From Spartobacteria bacterium (GTDB lineage Bacteria > Verrucomicrobiota > Verrucomicrobiia > Chthoniobacterales > UBA10450), in the NCBI GenBank assembly GCA_003134785.1, contig PLCN01000003.1, forward strand, positions 186,001-250,000: a stretch of 64,000 bases of DNA, read 5' to 3'. Made by a program: the position numbers and the translations under genes. The notes below the pieces were generated by a model. It did not search any database, was not told the DNA's origin, and saw nothing but the letters and a program-made list of their open reading frames with translations. Positions 52,842 through 62,251 of the stretch are shown piece by piece (the stretch's first letter is position 1; the number at the start of each line of letters is the position of its first letter).

Positions 52842-54002
52842 TCAAATCGCGGCGAAACCGGTGCGAAGGTCGTCGATCAAATCGGCGACGTCCTCCACGC
52901 CGACGGACAGCCTAACGAGTGAATCGGTGATCCCCAGCGACGCCCGCATTTCGGGCGGGATCGATCCGTGGGTCATCAGCGCAGGATGATTGATCAAGCT
53001 CTCCACGCCTCCAAGGCTTTCGGCGAGCGAAAAGAGATGCGTGTTCTCCAGAAACCGCCGGGTCCCTTCCAGGTCCGTCTTTAATACGATCGTGACCATG
53101 CCTCCGAAACCGCGCATCTGTTTCTTCGCGAGTTCATGCTGCGGATGTTTCTCCAATCCGGGATAACTCACTGACTCGACCTTCGATTCCGTTTCGAGCC
53201 AGCGCGCGATCTCCATCGCGTTCTCGCAATGCCGCTCCATCCGGAGTGCGAGCGTCTTCAACCCGCGCAACGCCAGAAAACTATCGAACGGTCCCGCGAT
53301 CGCGCCGACCGCATTTTGTAAAAACGCAATCTGATCGCCCAGTTCCTTGTTTTCTCCTACCACGATGACTCCGCCCACCATGTCGGAATGGCCGTTCAGA
53401 TATTTCGTCGCGGAATGAATGACCATATCGAAACCGAACTCGATCGGCCGTTGGATCCAGGGGCTGGCAAAAGTGTTATCCGAAACGCTGATCGCGTTGT
53501 GCGCGCGCGCGATTTTCGCGATGGCTTCGAGGTCGATCAACTTGAGCAGCGGATTGCTCGGCGTTTCGACCCAGACCATCCGAGTGTTGGAACGCATCTC
53601 TTTCTCGACTGCGGCCGCATCCGTCATGTCGATGAAAGTGAAATCGAGATTTGCGGAGCGGCGCCGCACCCGCTCAAAAAGGCGGAAGGTCCCGCCGTAA
53701 AGATCGTCGCTCACCACCACGTGGGAACCACTATCGAGGCCATCGAGCGCCGTCGCCATTGCCGCGAGTCCTGAGGCAAAAGCCCAGCCGCGCGTGCCGC
53801 TTTCAAGATTTGCGATGCAACGCTCGTAAGCACTGCGGGTCGGGTTGATCGAGCGCGAGTAATCGTAGCCTTTATGCCTTCCGGGGCTTTGCTGGACATA
53901 GGTAGACGTCTGGTAAATCGGCGTCATGATCGCGCCGGTCGATGGGTCCGGCGATTGTCCGGCGTGGATGACGCGCGTGGCGATGTCGTGCTGTTTTTTC
54001 AT
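52842..54002 (-). CDS. PLP-dependent cystathionine gamma-synthase/gamma-lyase
   Basis: 386 residues of the Cys/Met-metabolism family. The cofactor Lys lies in [16 protein letters not shown] near residue 200, preceded by [15 protein letters not shown]-terminal [20 protein letters not shown] and C-terminal [20 protein letters not shown] are typical. It could make cystathionine (MetB) or split it to cysteine (Cth). Linkage to a cystathionine beta-synthase 120 bases upstream argues for gamma-lyase in reverse transsulfuration. One CTCGTTAGG word near the C terminus forces a rare AGG codon. Confidence 0.93.
   Translation of the reverse strand: MKKQHDIATRVIHAGQSPDPSTGAIMTPIYQTSTYVQQSPGRHKGYDYSRSINPTRSAYERCIANLESGTRGWAFASGLAAMATALDGLDSGSHVVVSDDLYGGTFRLFERVRRRSANLDFTFIDMTDAAAVEKEMRSNTRMVWVETPSNPLLKLIDLEAIAKIARAHNAISVSDNTFASPWIQRPIEFGFDMVIHSATKYLNGHSDMVGGVIVVGENKELGDQIAFLQNAVGAIAGPFDSFLALRGLKTLALRMERHCENAMEIARWLETESKVESVSYPGLEKHPQHELAKKQMRGFGGMVTIVLKTDLEGTRRFLENTHLFSLAESLGGVESLINHPALMTHGSIPPEMRASLGITDSLVRLSVGVEDVADLIDDLRTGFAAI
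52911..52919 (-). other. CTCGTTAGG word 8 (in the cystathionine gene)
   Basis: Read as CTC GTT AGG in DSLVRLSVG near the C terminus. Confidence 0.7.
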
Positions 54003-54017
54003 GGGAAAGACTTTCTT

Positions 54018-54119
54018 AACCGCGGATTACGCGGATATCGCGGATGAAAACAAGACTTTGGCTCCGCTGCCCCCTCTCTCTCTTTCTTCCATCCGTGCCA
54101 TCCGCGCAATCCGCGGTTT
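54018..54119. repeat. Inverted repeat AACCGCGGATTACGCGGAT type
   Basis: Arms 54018-54046 and 54090-54119 pair with a few mismatches (AACCGCGGATTACGCGGATA against ATCCGCGCAATCCGCGGTTT). It lies between the two cystathionine genes and could form a hairpin within the shared transcript, lowering expression of the downstream gene. Confidence 0.75.
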
Positions 54120-54124
54120 CAAAA

Positions 54125-55528
54125 TCAGGGCATCTGACGGCGCAAATAAGAGAGCAAATCGCTCCGGGTGATCAGGCCGAGAAATATATTTCCGTCCATG
54201 ACGATGGCGACACGGCCGCGATCGAAGACGCCAAGCAGATCGGAGATCTTCGCGCCCGGTGAGAGCGTTTCGAGCCGATCGGTCATCGCGGTTTTCACGG
54301 TGTGATTAAAATGGTCCGGCTCGTGATGAACTTTTACGAGCACGTCGGATTCATCCAGGATCCCGACCGCGCGTCCGCTTTCATCCACCACCGGCACCTG
54401 CGAAACATCCGCGGTGCGCATGCGCTTCACGGCGGTGAGCAAGGTGTCGTTAGGCCCGACCGAAATGACTTCGCCGGCTTCATAGCGGTGTGAGATCAAA
54501 TCGCTCAAGTCGCCCTGCGATGGACGCCGGCCGAATCCCTGCTCGGCCATCCAAAAGTCGTTGAACATCTTGGACAGGTATTTGTTCCCCGTGTCGCAAA
54601 CGAAGGTGACGACGCGTTTTTTCTTTGTCTGCTGACGGCAATATCGCAAGGCGCCGGCGAGCAGCGTGCCGGTCGAGGAACCGCCCAGAATTCCTTCCTT
54701 ACGCAAGAGCTCGCGCGCAACATCGAAGCTCTCCGCATCGTCGATCTCAAAGGCGTCCGTGACGTAAGACATGTCTGCGATGTCCGGGATGAAATCTTCG
54801 CCGATACCTTCGACGGCCCAACTTCCAGCCTCTTCGAGTTTGCCGGTCTTGACCCATTCGTAAAGAATCGAACCGGTCGGATCAGCCAGGATCATTTCCA
54901 GATTCGGTTGCACGCGTTCGAAGAAACGGCCGAGACCCGTCAGTGTGCCCCCGGAGCCAACACCGACCACGACCGCATCCAGGTGATGACCCATTTGCTC
55001 CCAAATCTCCGGACCGGTTCCGCGTTCGTGCGCGAGCGGGTTGGCCGGATTGCCGAATTGATTGACGTAGAATCCGCCTGGAATTTCCTCGGCGAGGCGC
55101 GCCGCCACATCCTGGTAATATTCCGGATGTCCGCGCGTCACGTCGGAGCGCGCTAACCGGACTTCGGCGCCGAGCGCGCGCACGTGTGCGATTTTCTCCT
55201 GCGACATCTTATCGGGGATAACGAGAATGATGCGGTAACCTTTCGCGCCCGCGATGAGAGCAAGGCCGAGGCCCGTGTTCCCCGCAGTCGCCTCGATGAT
55301 CGTACCGCCGGGTTCCAATTTTCCATCGCGTTCCGCGGCCTCAACCATGGCGAGAGCGACGCGGTCCTTAATCGAGCCGGTTGGATTCTGATTTTCGAGC
55401 TTCACGAAAAGCTGGCACGGCCCGGTGTCCATCCGCGTGATTTCCACCAGCGGCGTATCGCCGATGAGGGAAAGGATCGCGGGCGGTTTCGTTCCCGTTA
55501 CTGGAGGCAAGGTGGAAAGTTCGATCAT
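54125..55528 (-). CDS. Cystathionine beta-synthase with C-terminal CBS pair
   Basis: 467 residues. The fold-type II PLP domain has the cofactor Lys in NPTGSIKDRVALAMVEAA near 50, ATAGNTGLGLALIAGAKGYR, the phosphate loop VVGVGSGGTLTGLG and GGSSTGTLLAGALRYC. Residues 335-467 form two CBS motifs (MRTADVSQVPVVDESGRAVG, GRVAIVMDGNIFLGLITRSD). It condenses homocysteine and serine to cystathionine; the CBS pair may bind an adenosyl ligand for control. An O-acetylserine-type cysteine synthase with a CBS tail is the main alternative. It starts 13 bases after the thioredoxin-like gene, same operon. Confidence 0.9.
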   Translation of the reverse strand: MIELSTLPPVTGTKPPAILSLIGDTPLVEITRMDTGPCQLFVKLENQNPTGSIKDRVALAMVEAAERDGKLEPGGTIIEATAGNTGLGLALIAGAKGYRIILVIPDKMSQEKIAHVRALGAEVRLARSDVTRGHPEYYQDVAARLAEEIPGGFYVNQFGNPANPLAHERGTGPEIWEQMGHHLDAVVVGVGSGGTLTGLGRFFERVQPNLEMILADPTGSILYEWVKTGKLEEAGSWAVEGIGEDFIPDIADMSYVTDAFEIDDAESFDVARELLRKEGILGGSSTGTLLAGALRYCRQQTKKKRVVTFVCDTGNKYLSKMFNDFWMAEQGFGRRPSQGDLSDLISHRYEAGEVISVGPNDTLLTAVKRMRTADVSQVPVVDESGRAVGILDESDVLVKVHHEPDHFNHTVKTAMTDRLETLSPGAKISDLLGVFDRGRVAIVMDGNIFLGLITRSDLLSYLRRQMP

Positions 55529-55540
55529 GAGGAAATCAGG

Positions 55541-56032
55541 CTAATGCGACCACTCAGAGTTGCTGTCCGCAAGAAATTGCTGAAGCACATCGAAACGAAC
55601 CTCGCCGTAATTCAAGGCGTAGCGCAAATCGCCGCCTTTGAAAACCCACGTGGTTGGAATCCAACTGAGCGGCAAATCAAGGAAACGTTTGATCTTATCC
55701 GAGCCGCGCGGGCCGGGGTCGGCCAGGATGGTCACGTTCGGTTGATTGGCGAGCTCGAATTTCGTCAGCATGGCGCGGCCATCTTCGCCGCCGTTCCAGA
55801 CCGAGACAAAATAGAATTTCACCTGCGGATTCGCTTTGATCGTCTTGAGCCAGCCACCGCTTTTCAATTCCGCCTGGCAATTCGAACACCAAGGCGCCCA
55901 TAGATGAACGATGCTCAAACCCGGCGCTTTGATTGCTTCTGCTAGCTGCTGCTCCGCCGGCGAGACGGCGAAAAGAGCGCTCGCGGAGACCAGCAAAAGC
56001 GCGGCAACAAATAGGACGAGCAATTTTTTCAT
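55541..56032 (-). CDS. Secreted TlpA-like thioredoxin-fold protein
   Basis: 163 residues from ATG 56032 (leader MKKLLVLFVAALLLVSASAL). The redox motif is WAPWCSNCQAELK (CxxC), followed by VKFYFVSVWNGGEDGRAMLT and the cis-Pro region SWIPTTWVFKGG. It would act as a periplasmic thiol reductase or oxidoreductase. It heads the leftward sulfur-amino-acid operon and is divergent from rpsA, with their promoters in the 275-bp gap. Confidence 0.85.
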   Translation of the reverse strand: MKKLLVLFVAALLLVSASALFAVSPAEQQLAEAIKAPGLSIVHLWAPWCSNCQAELKSGGWLKTIKANPQVKFYFVSVWNGGEDGRAMLTKFELANQPNVTILADPGPRGSDKIKRFLDLPLSWIPTTWVFKGGDLRYALNYGEVRFDVLQQFLADSNSEWSH

Positions 56033-56186
56033 AGAGACCGTCCAGCACAAGCGAAGGGGGAATGCTTCGAGGACACGGGTAATATGCGGAGAAATCTCTC
56101 GCGCTCAAGATGTGCAATCGCTCGTTAGCAGGGGCCGCTTCGCTGCTCGGGATGAGACGCATTGTTACGCTCCCCTTCCCTGCCGG

Positions 56187-56215
56187 TTGACCTCTCGTGA
56201 GAACGTGACTAATGT
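56187..56215 (+). promoter_or_regulatory. Probable sigma-70 promoter of rpsA
   Basis: TTGACC (56187-56192), a 17-nt spacer and TAATGT (56210-56215) lie 92 bases before the rpsA start. The -10 hexamer is the same as in the rpmH promoter candidate. The 92-base leader could hold S1 autoregulatory structure, not resolved here. Confidence 0.55.
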
Positions 56216-56307
56216 GCCGTCCCCATTTCTGCGGGGAAGCCTGGCGATGGTCGCCGGCGCTGAAGACAGAAAACCGGCTCCGCGCCGGCAGGAGAAAACT
56301 TACCGCC

Positions 56308-57990
56308 ATGTTGCAAATGCAGGAATTACTTGCGAAGTCGTACCGCGACTTCAAAGAAGGTAGCATCGTCAAGGGACGCGTCCTCGAGATCCGCCCGCGC
56401 GAAGTCCTGGTCGACATCGGCTATAAATCTGAAGGCGTCATTCCATCCGCCGAGTTCGAGGATATCGAGTCCATGGAAGTGGGCGATGAAGTGGAAGTCC
56501 TCTTGGAACGCCTCGAGAACGACGAAGGCATGGTCGTGCTTTCCAAGGAGAAAGCGGCTTACCGCCAGAATTGGAACAAAATCGCGGCTGTGTTTGCCGG
56601 TGACGGTTTGATCAAGGGCAAGGTGAAGTCCGTCGTTAAAGGCGGCCTGATGGTGAATATCGGCGTGGAAGCATTTTTGCCGGCGTCTCAGATCGACATC
56701 ATTCCGCCGAAAGATTTGCAGCAGTTCGTCGGGAACACTTACGATTTCAAGATCGTCAAAATCAACGACGACCGGAAGAACGTTGTACTGAGCCGGCGCG
56801 AATTGATCGAGCAGGAGCGGAGCGAGAAGCGCCAGAAATTCCTCGAAGGCGTGAAGGTCGGCGACATGGTCCACGGCAACGTGAAGAACCTGACGGATTT
56901 CGGCGCCTTCATCGATCTCGATGGCATGGACGGCTTGCTTCACATTACCGATATGACCTGGGGCCGTTTGGGTCATCCGAGCGAGCTGCTGAAAGTGGGT
57001 CAGCCGCTGGAAGTGATCGTGCTCGACATCAATAAAGAGAAAGAGCGCGTCTCGTTAGGCCTGAAGCAGACCCAGAAAAATCCCTGGGATCAGATCGAAG
57101 AGCGCTTCCCGGCGGGACAGCATGTCAAAGGTAAGATCACGAATCTTGTGCCGTACGGCGCGTTCGTGGAACTCGAGGAAGGCGTCGAGGGTCTCATTCA
57201 CGTTTCCGAATTGTCCTGGACGAAACGCATCATGCGTCCGTCCGATGTTTTGACCCAGGGCCAGGAAGTCGAAGCTGTCGTGCTCGGCGTGAACAAGGAA
57301 GAACAAAAGATCTCGTTAGGCCTGCGGCAGCTCGAACCGAATCCGTGGGATGAGATCGAGAAGAAATTCACCATCGGCAGCCACGTCAAGGGCGCGATCC
57401 GCAACATGACGGCGTATGGCGCTTTCGTGGAACTCGAAGACGGCATCGACGGAATGATCCACGTCTCCGACCTGAGCTGGACCCGCAAGATCAATCACCC
57501 CAGCGAAGTCTTTAAGAAGAACGACGAAGTGGAAGCGGTCGTGATCGACATCGACAAGGTGAACCAGCGAATCAGCCTCGGCATTAAACAGTTGAGCGAC
57601 GATCCGTGGAAGGAAATCGATTCGAAATACAAGATCGGCGATCTCGTTACCGGCAAGGTGACGAAGCTGGCAAGCTTCGGGGCGTTCGTTCAATTGCAGG
57701 ATGACATCGACGGACTCGTCCACATTTCGCAGTTGAGCGAAGATCACGTCGCGAAGGTGAAGGACGTGCTCAAGGTCGGACAGGAAGTCGAAGCGCGCGT
57801 CATCAAGGTGGACAAGGTGGAGCGCCGGATCGGGCTCTCGATCAAGGCCGCGAATTATTCCGAAGAGGAACTCAAACGCGAATCCGAAGCGTTCGACAAT
57901 CTGCGTCCGGGCGAAGACATGGTCGGCCTCGAGAAAGCGTTCGAAGCCGCCGAGGAAGATTATCGGCCCGGCGAAGGTAAGAAGAAGTAG
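56308..57990 (+). CDS. rpsA: 30S ribosomal protein S1
   Basis: 560 residues from ATG 56308; the open frame upstream to 56212 is unconserved. Six S1 repeats are readable, each opening like GSIVKGRVLEIRPREVLVDI, GLIKGKVKSVVKGGLMVNIG, GDMVHGNVKNLTDFGAFIDL and closing with the ERVSLGLKQ-type end. The FGAFIDLDGMDGLLHITDMT loop is the RNA-binding face. S1 brings mRNA to the 30S subunit. It is full length like the six-domain E. coli form. Repeats 3 and 4 each use TCG TTA GGC for Ser-Leu-Gly and so carry the CTCGTTAGG word; repeat 5 uses AGC CTC GGC instead. Confidence 0.97.
   Translation: MLQMQELLAKSYRDFKEGSIVKGRVLEIRPREVLVDIGYKSEGVIPSAEFEDIESMEVGDEVEVLLERLENDEGMVVLSKEKAAYRQNWNKIAAVFAGDGLIKGKVKSVVKGGLMVNIGVEAFLPASQIDIIPPKDLQQFVGNTYDFKIVKINDDRKNVVLSRRELIEQERSEKRQKFLEGVKVGDMVHGNVKNLTDFGAFIDLDGMDGLLHITDMTWGRLGHPSELLKVGQPLEVIVLDINKEKERVSLGLKQTQKNPWDQIEERFPAGQHVKGKITNLVPYGAFVELEEGVEGLIHVSELSWTKRIMRPSDVLTQGQEVEAVVLGVNKEEQKISLGLRQLEPNPWDEIEKKFTIGSHVKGAIRNMTAYGAFVELEDGIDGMIHVSDLSWTRKINHPSEVFKKNDEVEAVVIDIDKVNQRISLGIKQLSDDPWKEIDSKYKIGDLVTGKVTKLASFGAFVQLQDDIDGLVHISQLSEDHVAKVKDVLKVGQEVEARVIKVDKVERRIGLSIKAANYSEEELKRESEAFDNLRPGEDMVGLEKAFEAAEEDYRPGEGKKK
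57051..57059 (+). other. CTCGTTAGG word 9 (in rpsA repeat 3)
   Basis: Read as TCG TTA GGC CTG in ERVSLGLKQ; 261 bases from word 10. Confidence 0.7.
57312..57320 (+). other. CTCGTTAGG word 10 (in rpsA repeat 4)
   Basis: Read as TCG TTA GGC CTG in QKISLGLRQ; the equivalent site in repeat 5 uses AGC CTC GGC and lacks the word. Confidence 0.7.
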
Positions 57991-58024
57991 TTACCTTCTT
58001 TCTCGCGCCGATTTCAGTCGTCTT

Positions 58025-58097
58025 CTGTAGCGGCGGTCTATGACCGCCGAACGCATCGAGTACAATAGTTGTCGGCGGTCATAGACCGCCGCTACAG
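58025..58097. repeat. 73-bp CTGTAG...CTACAG element, best-preserved copy
   Basis: It starts CTGTAGCGGCGGTCTATGAC and ends GGTCATAGACCGCCGCTACAG; the outer roughly 23 bases are near-perfect reverse complements. It lies between the converging rpsA and M20 dipeptidase genes, suggesting it also works as a bidirectional terminator. Confidence 0.85.
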
Positions 58098-58111
58098 GAA
58101 GATTCGGCGCG

Positions 58112-59617
58112 CTACTTTGCCAGCTCGTAGAGATATTCCACAAACGACATTGCGGCGCCGTCGTAACCCTGGATCTTCGGGCTCGTCGACTCGATCACGT
58201 AATATTCATCCGGCGCATGCGCGCCGCTGCCGTGACCAAGACCGAAATGTCCTGAGGCTAATTTTAGCGGCTCGCCGGTAAAGACGAAACCGGGATAGGA
58301 GCCGGCGTTGCGCGGCCACATCACCGGCGCGATACCGGCGCGCTTCAGCACGGCGATCTGCGCTTGAATCAAGGACGCGCTCGCCGCGGTCTGCGTCGAA
58401 TCGTAACCGCCGCTCATGTTCACTTCGATGTCGCCAAAACCGCGCTTGGCCAGATGCGCCTTGATGGCCGGCACCACGTCCGCCGCTTTCATATCGGGCA
58501 CCAATCGGAAATCCATTTTCGCCACTGCCTTGTGCGGCAGCACCGTCTTCCCTCCCGGACCGGTGTAACCGCCTACCAGCCCTTCGATGTTCGCCGTCGG
58601 CTGCGATTCCAGGCGGATATTCGCCTGCTCCCACGGCAGATCGTTGATCCAATGCTGCACAATCATCTGCTTCTTCGCCTGCGCTTCGCTGCGAATCTTC
58701 GAAGCGTCCACGATCATCTTCTTTTCCGCGTCGCTGATCGGACGCGGCTTGGCATAATTATCGATCGCGATCTCGTTGCCATCCTCCGAAACGAGCGTGT
58801 TGAGGGCTTTGACGAGATGCCAGGCCGGACTATCGACCATCGCTTTCAGAGACGAATGAATGTCCTTCCCCGGTCCGCGCCCCCATTTCTCACCGGTCGA
58901 AACCAACTCCAGCTCGACCACCCCCTTCGCACCGAGGCTCACCGTGACGACGCCATCGAGATCCTGCATCGAAGACGGCATGAACACGCCCACGGTTTTC
59001 GCGAGAGCCGCCTGCACCTCCGGCTTATGCACGATCTGCCCGATGTGCGGCGAACCAATTTCTTCCTCGCCTTCCGCGACCATCACCAGGTTCACTGGCA
59101 TTTTTTTCCCCGCCCCCTTGATCGCATGCAACGCCGCGAGAAACGCTGACTCCGGTCCCTTTTGATTCACCGCGCCGCGACCCACGACCGCCTTTCCTAA
59201 TCCGGTCTTATCGATTAGCGCCGCATCCAGGGGAGGCGAGGTCCATTCCTTCGGATCGAACTGCTTCACGTCATACATGAAATAGAGCCCGACCGTTTTG
59301 GCCGCGCCTGCATCCAGCGTCGCAAACACGCCTGGCTTCCCATCCGTTTGAATCACGGTCGCCTGTTGGAAACCCGCGTCCTTCGCCAGCTTCGCCATGT
59401 ATTCCGCGCCTTCCGCAGAGTTAAGATTCTCCGCCGCGATCGATGGCAGCTTGATCCAATCCTGGAGCCGCTTGACCGCTTCATCGTGGCGCTTCGTGAT
59501 CTCCGCCTTGATCGGTTGGAGATCATCCGCGGCCGCGAGTTGCTGGTTCAAGCTGAGGATGGCGGCAACGGCGAGCGCGGCGCGTTTAATGAAAGTTTGG
59601 CGATGGATCGTAGTCAT
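58112..59617 (-). CDS. Secreted M20-family dipeptidase
   Basis: 501 residues with a leader (IKRAALAVAAILSLNQQLAA). Zinc-site texts are GLYFMYDVKQFDPKEWTSPP (the usual HYDVQP His is replaced by Met-Tyr-Asp), GRGAVNQKGPESAFLAALHA and VMVAEGEEEIGSPHIGQI (the catalytic EE pair), with a C-terminal GSGAHAPDEYYVIES His. The middle bears the M20 dimerisation domain. It likely hydrolyses dipeptides in the periplasm. The Met in place of the first zinc His (YFMYDVK) is unusual and may alter metal binding. Confidence 0.88.
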   Translation of the reverse strand: MTTIHRQTFIKRAALAVAAILSLNQQLAAADDLQPIKAEITKRHDEAVKRLQDWIKLPSIAAENLNSAEGAEYMAKLAKDAGFQQATVIQTDGKPGVFATLDAGAAKTVGLYFMYDVKQFDPKEWTSPPLDAALIDKTGLGKAVVGRGAVNQKGPESAFLAALHAIKGAGKKMPVNLVMVAEGEEEIGSPHIGQIVHKPEVQAALAKTVGVFMPSSMQDLDGVVTVSLGAKGVVELELVSTGEKWGRGPGKDIHSSLKAMVDSPAWHLVKALNTLVSEDGNEIAIDNYAKPRPISDAEKKMIVDASKIRSEAQAKKQMIVQHWINDLPWEQANIRLESQPTANIEGLVGGYTGPGGKTVLPHKAVAKMDFRLVPDMKAADVVPAIKAHLAKRGFGDIEVNMSGGYDSTQTAASASLIQAQIAVLKRAGIAPVMWPRNAGSYPGFVFTGEPLKLASGHFGLGHGSGAHAPDEYYVIESTSPKIQGYDGAAMSFVEYLYELAK

Positions 59618-59680
59618 GGATTTCCCCGGTTAAGAGTTGTTCGGGAAGTTAGAACCTTCCCGCCGAGCAAGACAAGCAAA

Positions 59681-59744
59681 TGTAGAGGCGCTTGTGCCAA
59701 GCGCCTTAACTCAGACACAGGCGCTTGGCACAAGCGCCTCTACA
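59681..59744. repeat. 64-bp TGTAGAGGCG...CGCCTCTACA palindrome
   Basis: The arms (59681-59705 and 59720-59744, TGTAGAGGCGCTTGTGCCAA...) are perfect reverse complements over 25 bases. It lies immediately after the asnS stop (stop codon at 59746-59748). It shares the TGTAG...CTACA ends with the GTAGCGGCGGTC copies but has a different interior. Confidence 0.85.
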
Positions 59745-59745
59745 T

Positions 59746-61134
59746 CTAAAATTCTGCGCTGCCCGGCGTCCGCGCGAATGGGATCACGTCGCGGATGTTC
59801 GACACCCCGGTGACGAACATCAGCATCCGCTCGAATCCGAGCCCGAAGCCTGCGTGCGGAACGGTGCCGTAACGCCGGAGGTCGAGGTACCATTTGTAGT
59901 CGGCCGGATCCATTTTGTGCCGGCGCATATTTTTCTCGAGCACTTCGAGCCGTTCTTCGCGCTGGCTGCCGCCGACGATCTCGCCGATGCCCGGCACCAG
60001 AACATCCATTGCCGTCACTGTCTTGCCGTCGTCGTTCAACCGCATGTAGAACGGCTTGATCTCTTTCGGATAATCGAAAACCGTCACCGGACATTTGAAA
60101 TGCTTTTCGGTCAGCCAGCGCTCATGTTCCGATTGCAGGTTGGCGCCGTAAGCCACCGGAAATTCGAATTTCTCTCCGCTCTTGGTCAACAGTTCGACTG
60201 CCTCCGCATAACTGATGCGCTGAAACGGGCGCTCGAGCACGAAGTCGAGTCGCGCCAGAAGCTCCTTGTCGACGAACTTCGCGAACAACTCCAGGTCCTC
60301 CGCGCAATGCTCGCGGATGTCGCGGATGAGATATTTCACGATCTCTTCCGCGACATCCATGTTGCCGCGGAGATCCGTGAACGCCATTTCCGGTTCGATC
60401 ATCCAAAATTCGTTCGCGTGCCGTGACGTGTTCGAATTCTCCGCCCGAAAGGTCGGGCCGAAGGTATAAACTTTCGTGAGAGCGCAGGCGAACGCCTCCG
60501 CTTCCAGTTGGCCGCTCACCGTGAGGTAGGTCGAGCGGGCGAAAAAATCCTGCGCGTAATCGACTTCTCCATCCGCGCGACGCGGAGGATTTTTCGCGTC
60601 AAGTGCGGTAACGCGAAACAATTCTCCCGCGCCTTCGCAATCGCTTCCGGTGATGATCGGCGTGTGCACATAAACGAAACCGCGCTCCTGAAAGAACTGG
60701 TGAATCGCGAAAGCAAGCCGGCTGCGAACACGGAAGACAGCGCCGAAAAGATTCGAGCGCGGCCGCAGATGCGCGATCTCGCGCAGGAACTCCGGCGTGT
60801 GTCCCTTTTTTTGCAGCGGATAAGTGTCATCCGAAGCGCCCACGATTTCGATTTCGTCCGCGACCACTTCCCAGCTCTGGCCCTTGCCTTGTGAAGCGAC
60901 GAGCGCGCCGCGCGCCTTGATGGAAGCACCGGTGATCAAATGCTGGATCGCGTCATAATTCGACAAGGTGTTCTTCGCGATGATCTGAACATTGCGCAGA
61001 CAGGAACCGTCGTTCAGCTCGATGAACGAGAAGTCCTTCGAATCACGACGGGTCCGGACCCACCCTTGCACCAGGATCGCGTCCTGGGGCGAATCGCTCT
61101 TGAGCGCGTCCTTAATTCGAGTGGCTGCAATCAT
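59746..61134 (-). CDS. asnS: Asparaginyl-tRNA synthetase
   Basis: 462 residues from ATG 61134 ([20 protein letters not shown]). An OB-fold anticodon domain ([32 protein letters not shown]) precedes the class II core with motif 2 [20 protein letters not shown] and motif 3 [35 protein letters not shown] is typical of AsnRS rather than AspRS. It charges tRNA(Asn). The frame runs upstream to 61278 but across a palindromic element, so that extension is rejected. It is divergent from the MBL gene. Confidence 0.96.
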   Translation of the reverse strand: MIAATRIKDALKSDSPQDAILVQGWVRTRRDSKDFSFIELNDGSCLRNVQIIAKNTLSNYDAIQHLITGASIKARGALVASQGKGQSWEVVADEIEIVGASDDTYPLQKKGHTPEFLREIAHLRPRSNLFGAVFRVRSRLAFAIHQFFQERGFVYVHTPIITGSDCEGAGELFRVTALDAKNPPRRADGEVDYAQDFFARSTYLTVSGQLEAEAFACALTKVYTFGPTFRAENSNTSRHANEFWMIEPEMAFTDLRGNMDVAEEIVKYLIRDIREHCAEDLELFAKFVDKELLARLDFVLERPFQRISYAEAVELLTKSGEKFEFPVAYGANLQSEHERWLTEKHFKCPVTVFDYPKEIKPFYMRLNDDGKTVTAMDVLVPGIGEIVGGSQREERLEVLEKNMRRHKMDPADYKWYLDLRRYGTVPHAGFGLGFERMLMFVTGVSNIRDVIPFARTPGSAEF

Positions 61135-61182
61135 CGAGGCCAATTTGCCGGTCGATTGCAATTCGACAAGTTCTTCTGTCTG

Positions 61183-61255
61183 CTGTCGGCGCTTCGCTAT
61201 GCGAAGCGCGAGGGAATGTCCCGCGCACGGCGCCGCCCACAGGGCGGCGGCTACA
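61183..61255. repeat. 73-bp element with one good CTACAG end
   Basis: The left end is CTGTCGGCGCTTCGCTATGC (61183, altered from CTGTAGCGGC) and the right end GGGCGGCGGCTACAG (to 61255), with internal CGCTTCGC-TAT-GCGAAGCG. It lies between the divergent asnS and MBL start codons and so probably sits close to both promoters. Confidence 0.7.
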
Positions 61256-61271
61256 GGGTGAGAGGAAAGAG

Positions 61272-62090
61272 ATGACAAATTATATCTGCGTCACCTGCGG
61301 CACTCAGTTTACGGAAACCGATTCGCCACCGGACCGCTGTCCGATTTGCGAAGACGAGCGGCAGTACGTGAACTGGAAAGGACAGTCGTGGACGGACCTC
61401 GATCGGCTGCGCGACACTCACTCGAATCGAATTGAAGAAGAAGGTGCCAATTTAGTTGGCATCGGCACCGAACCCTCGTTCGCGATCGGACAGCGCGCCT
61501 TGCTCGTGCAATCACCTAACGGAAATCTCTTCTGGGATTGCGTGACGCTGCTTGACGATCGCACGGTCGCTCAAGTCAAGGATCTCGGCGGGATTCGGGC
61601 CATCGCCATTTCGCATCCTCACTTTTATTCGGCCATGATCGAGTGGAGCCGAGCCTTCAACGACGCGCCCATTCACTTGCATGTCGCCGATCGTGAATGG
61701 GTCATGCGCGCCGATCCCAGCATTCAGTTCTGGGAAGGGACGGCGCTGCCGCTGTGGGATGGAATGACACTCATCAACTGCGGCGGCCATTTCGATGGCG
61801 GAACCGTCTTGCACTGGAAGGAAGGAGTCGATGGGCGTGGCGCGTTACTTTCCGGCGACATCATTCAGGTCGTGATGGATCGCCGCCATGTGAGCTTCAT
61901 GCGCAGCTACCCGAACCTTATTCCGCTTTCCGCCGCCGCCGTTTCCAAAATCTTCGAGCGGGTCGAACCGTTTGCCTTTGAACGAATCTACGGCGCCTGG
62001 TGGGAGCGCAACGTCTTGTCCGATGCCAAAGGTGCCGTCAATCGTTCTGCAGCGCGATACCTTCGCGCGATCAACGGCGCCCCATCCTGA
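61272..62090 (+). CDS. Zinc-ribbon plus metallo-beta-lactamase-fold hydrolase
   Basis: 272 residues. An N-terminal rubredoxin-like ribbon ([20 protein letters not shown], then CPIC) holds two CxxC pairs. The MBL part starts near residue 70: [15 protein letters not shown] in the metal-site region (the canonical HxHxDH is altered to HPHFYS), [15 protein letters not shown] and [20 protein letters not shown]. The family is Zn-dependent hydrolases with broad roles. Loss of the second His/Asp of the metal motif suggests altered metal content or a non-hydrolytic role. Single-gene unit. Confidence 0.82.
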   Translation: MTNYICVTCGTQFTETDSPPDRCPICEDERQYVNWKGQSWTDLDRLRDTHSNRIEEEGANLVGIGTEPSFAIGQRALLVQSPNGNLFWDCVTLLDDRTVAQVKDLGGIRAIAISHPHFYSAMIEWSRAFNDAPIHLHVADREWVMRADPSIQFWEGTALPLWDGMTLINCGGHFDGGTVLHWKEGVDGRGALLSGDIIQVVMDRRHVSFMRSYPNLIPLSAAAVSKIFERVEPFAFERIYGAWWERNVLSDAKGAVNRSAARYLRAINGAPS

Positions 62091-62251
62091 AAAAAGCAGG
62101 GGCGGCCCATCACCACCGCCCACGTGTTGGGTCAATCGCTTGCTTCAATAAGGAACGCCGCTTCGCGGTCTATCTCATCCACGGCGGCCGGTTTTGGTCT
62201 CGACATTGAAGGATGATCTCGTCACGCTGGAACTTCCGACCAACTCGATCC

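Noticed and set aside
56212-56307. Extended rpsA start adding 32 residues
   Set aside because: The extra residues are unlike S1, the extension begins inside the -10 box of the promoter, and ATG 56308 is preceded by an AGGAG-type site.
61135-61278. Extended asnS start adding 48 residues
   Set aside because: The extension reads through a palindromic element and low-complexity sequence; ATG 61134 gives the expected AsnRS N terminus.
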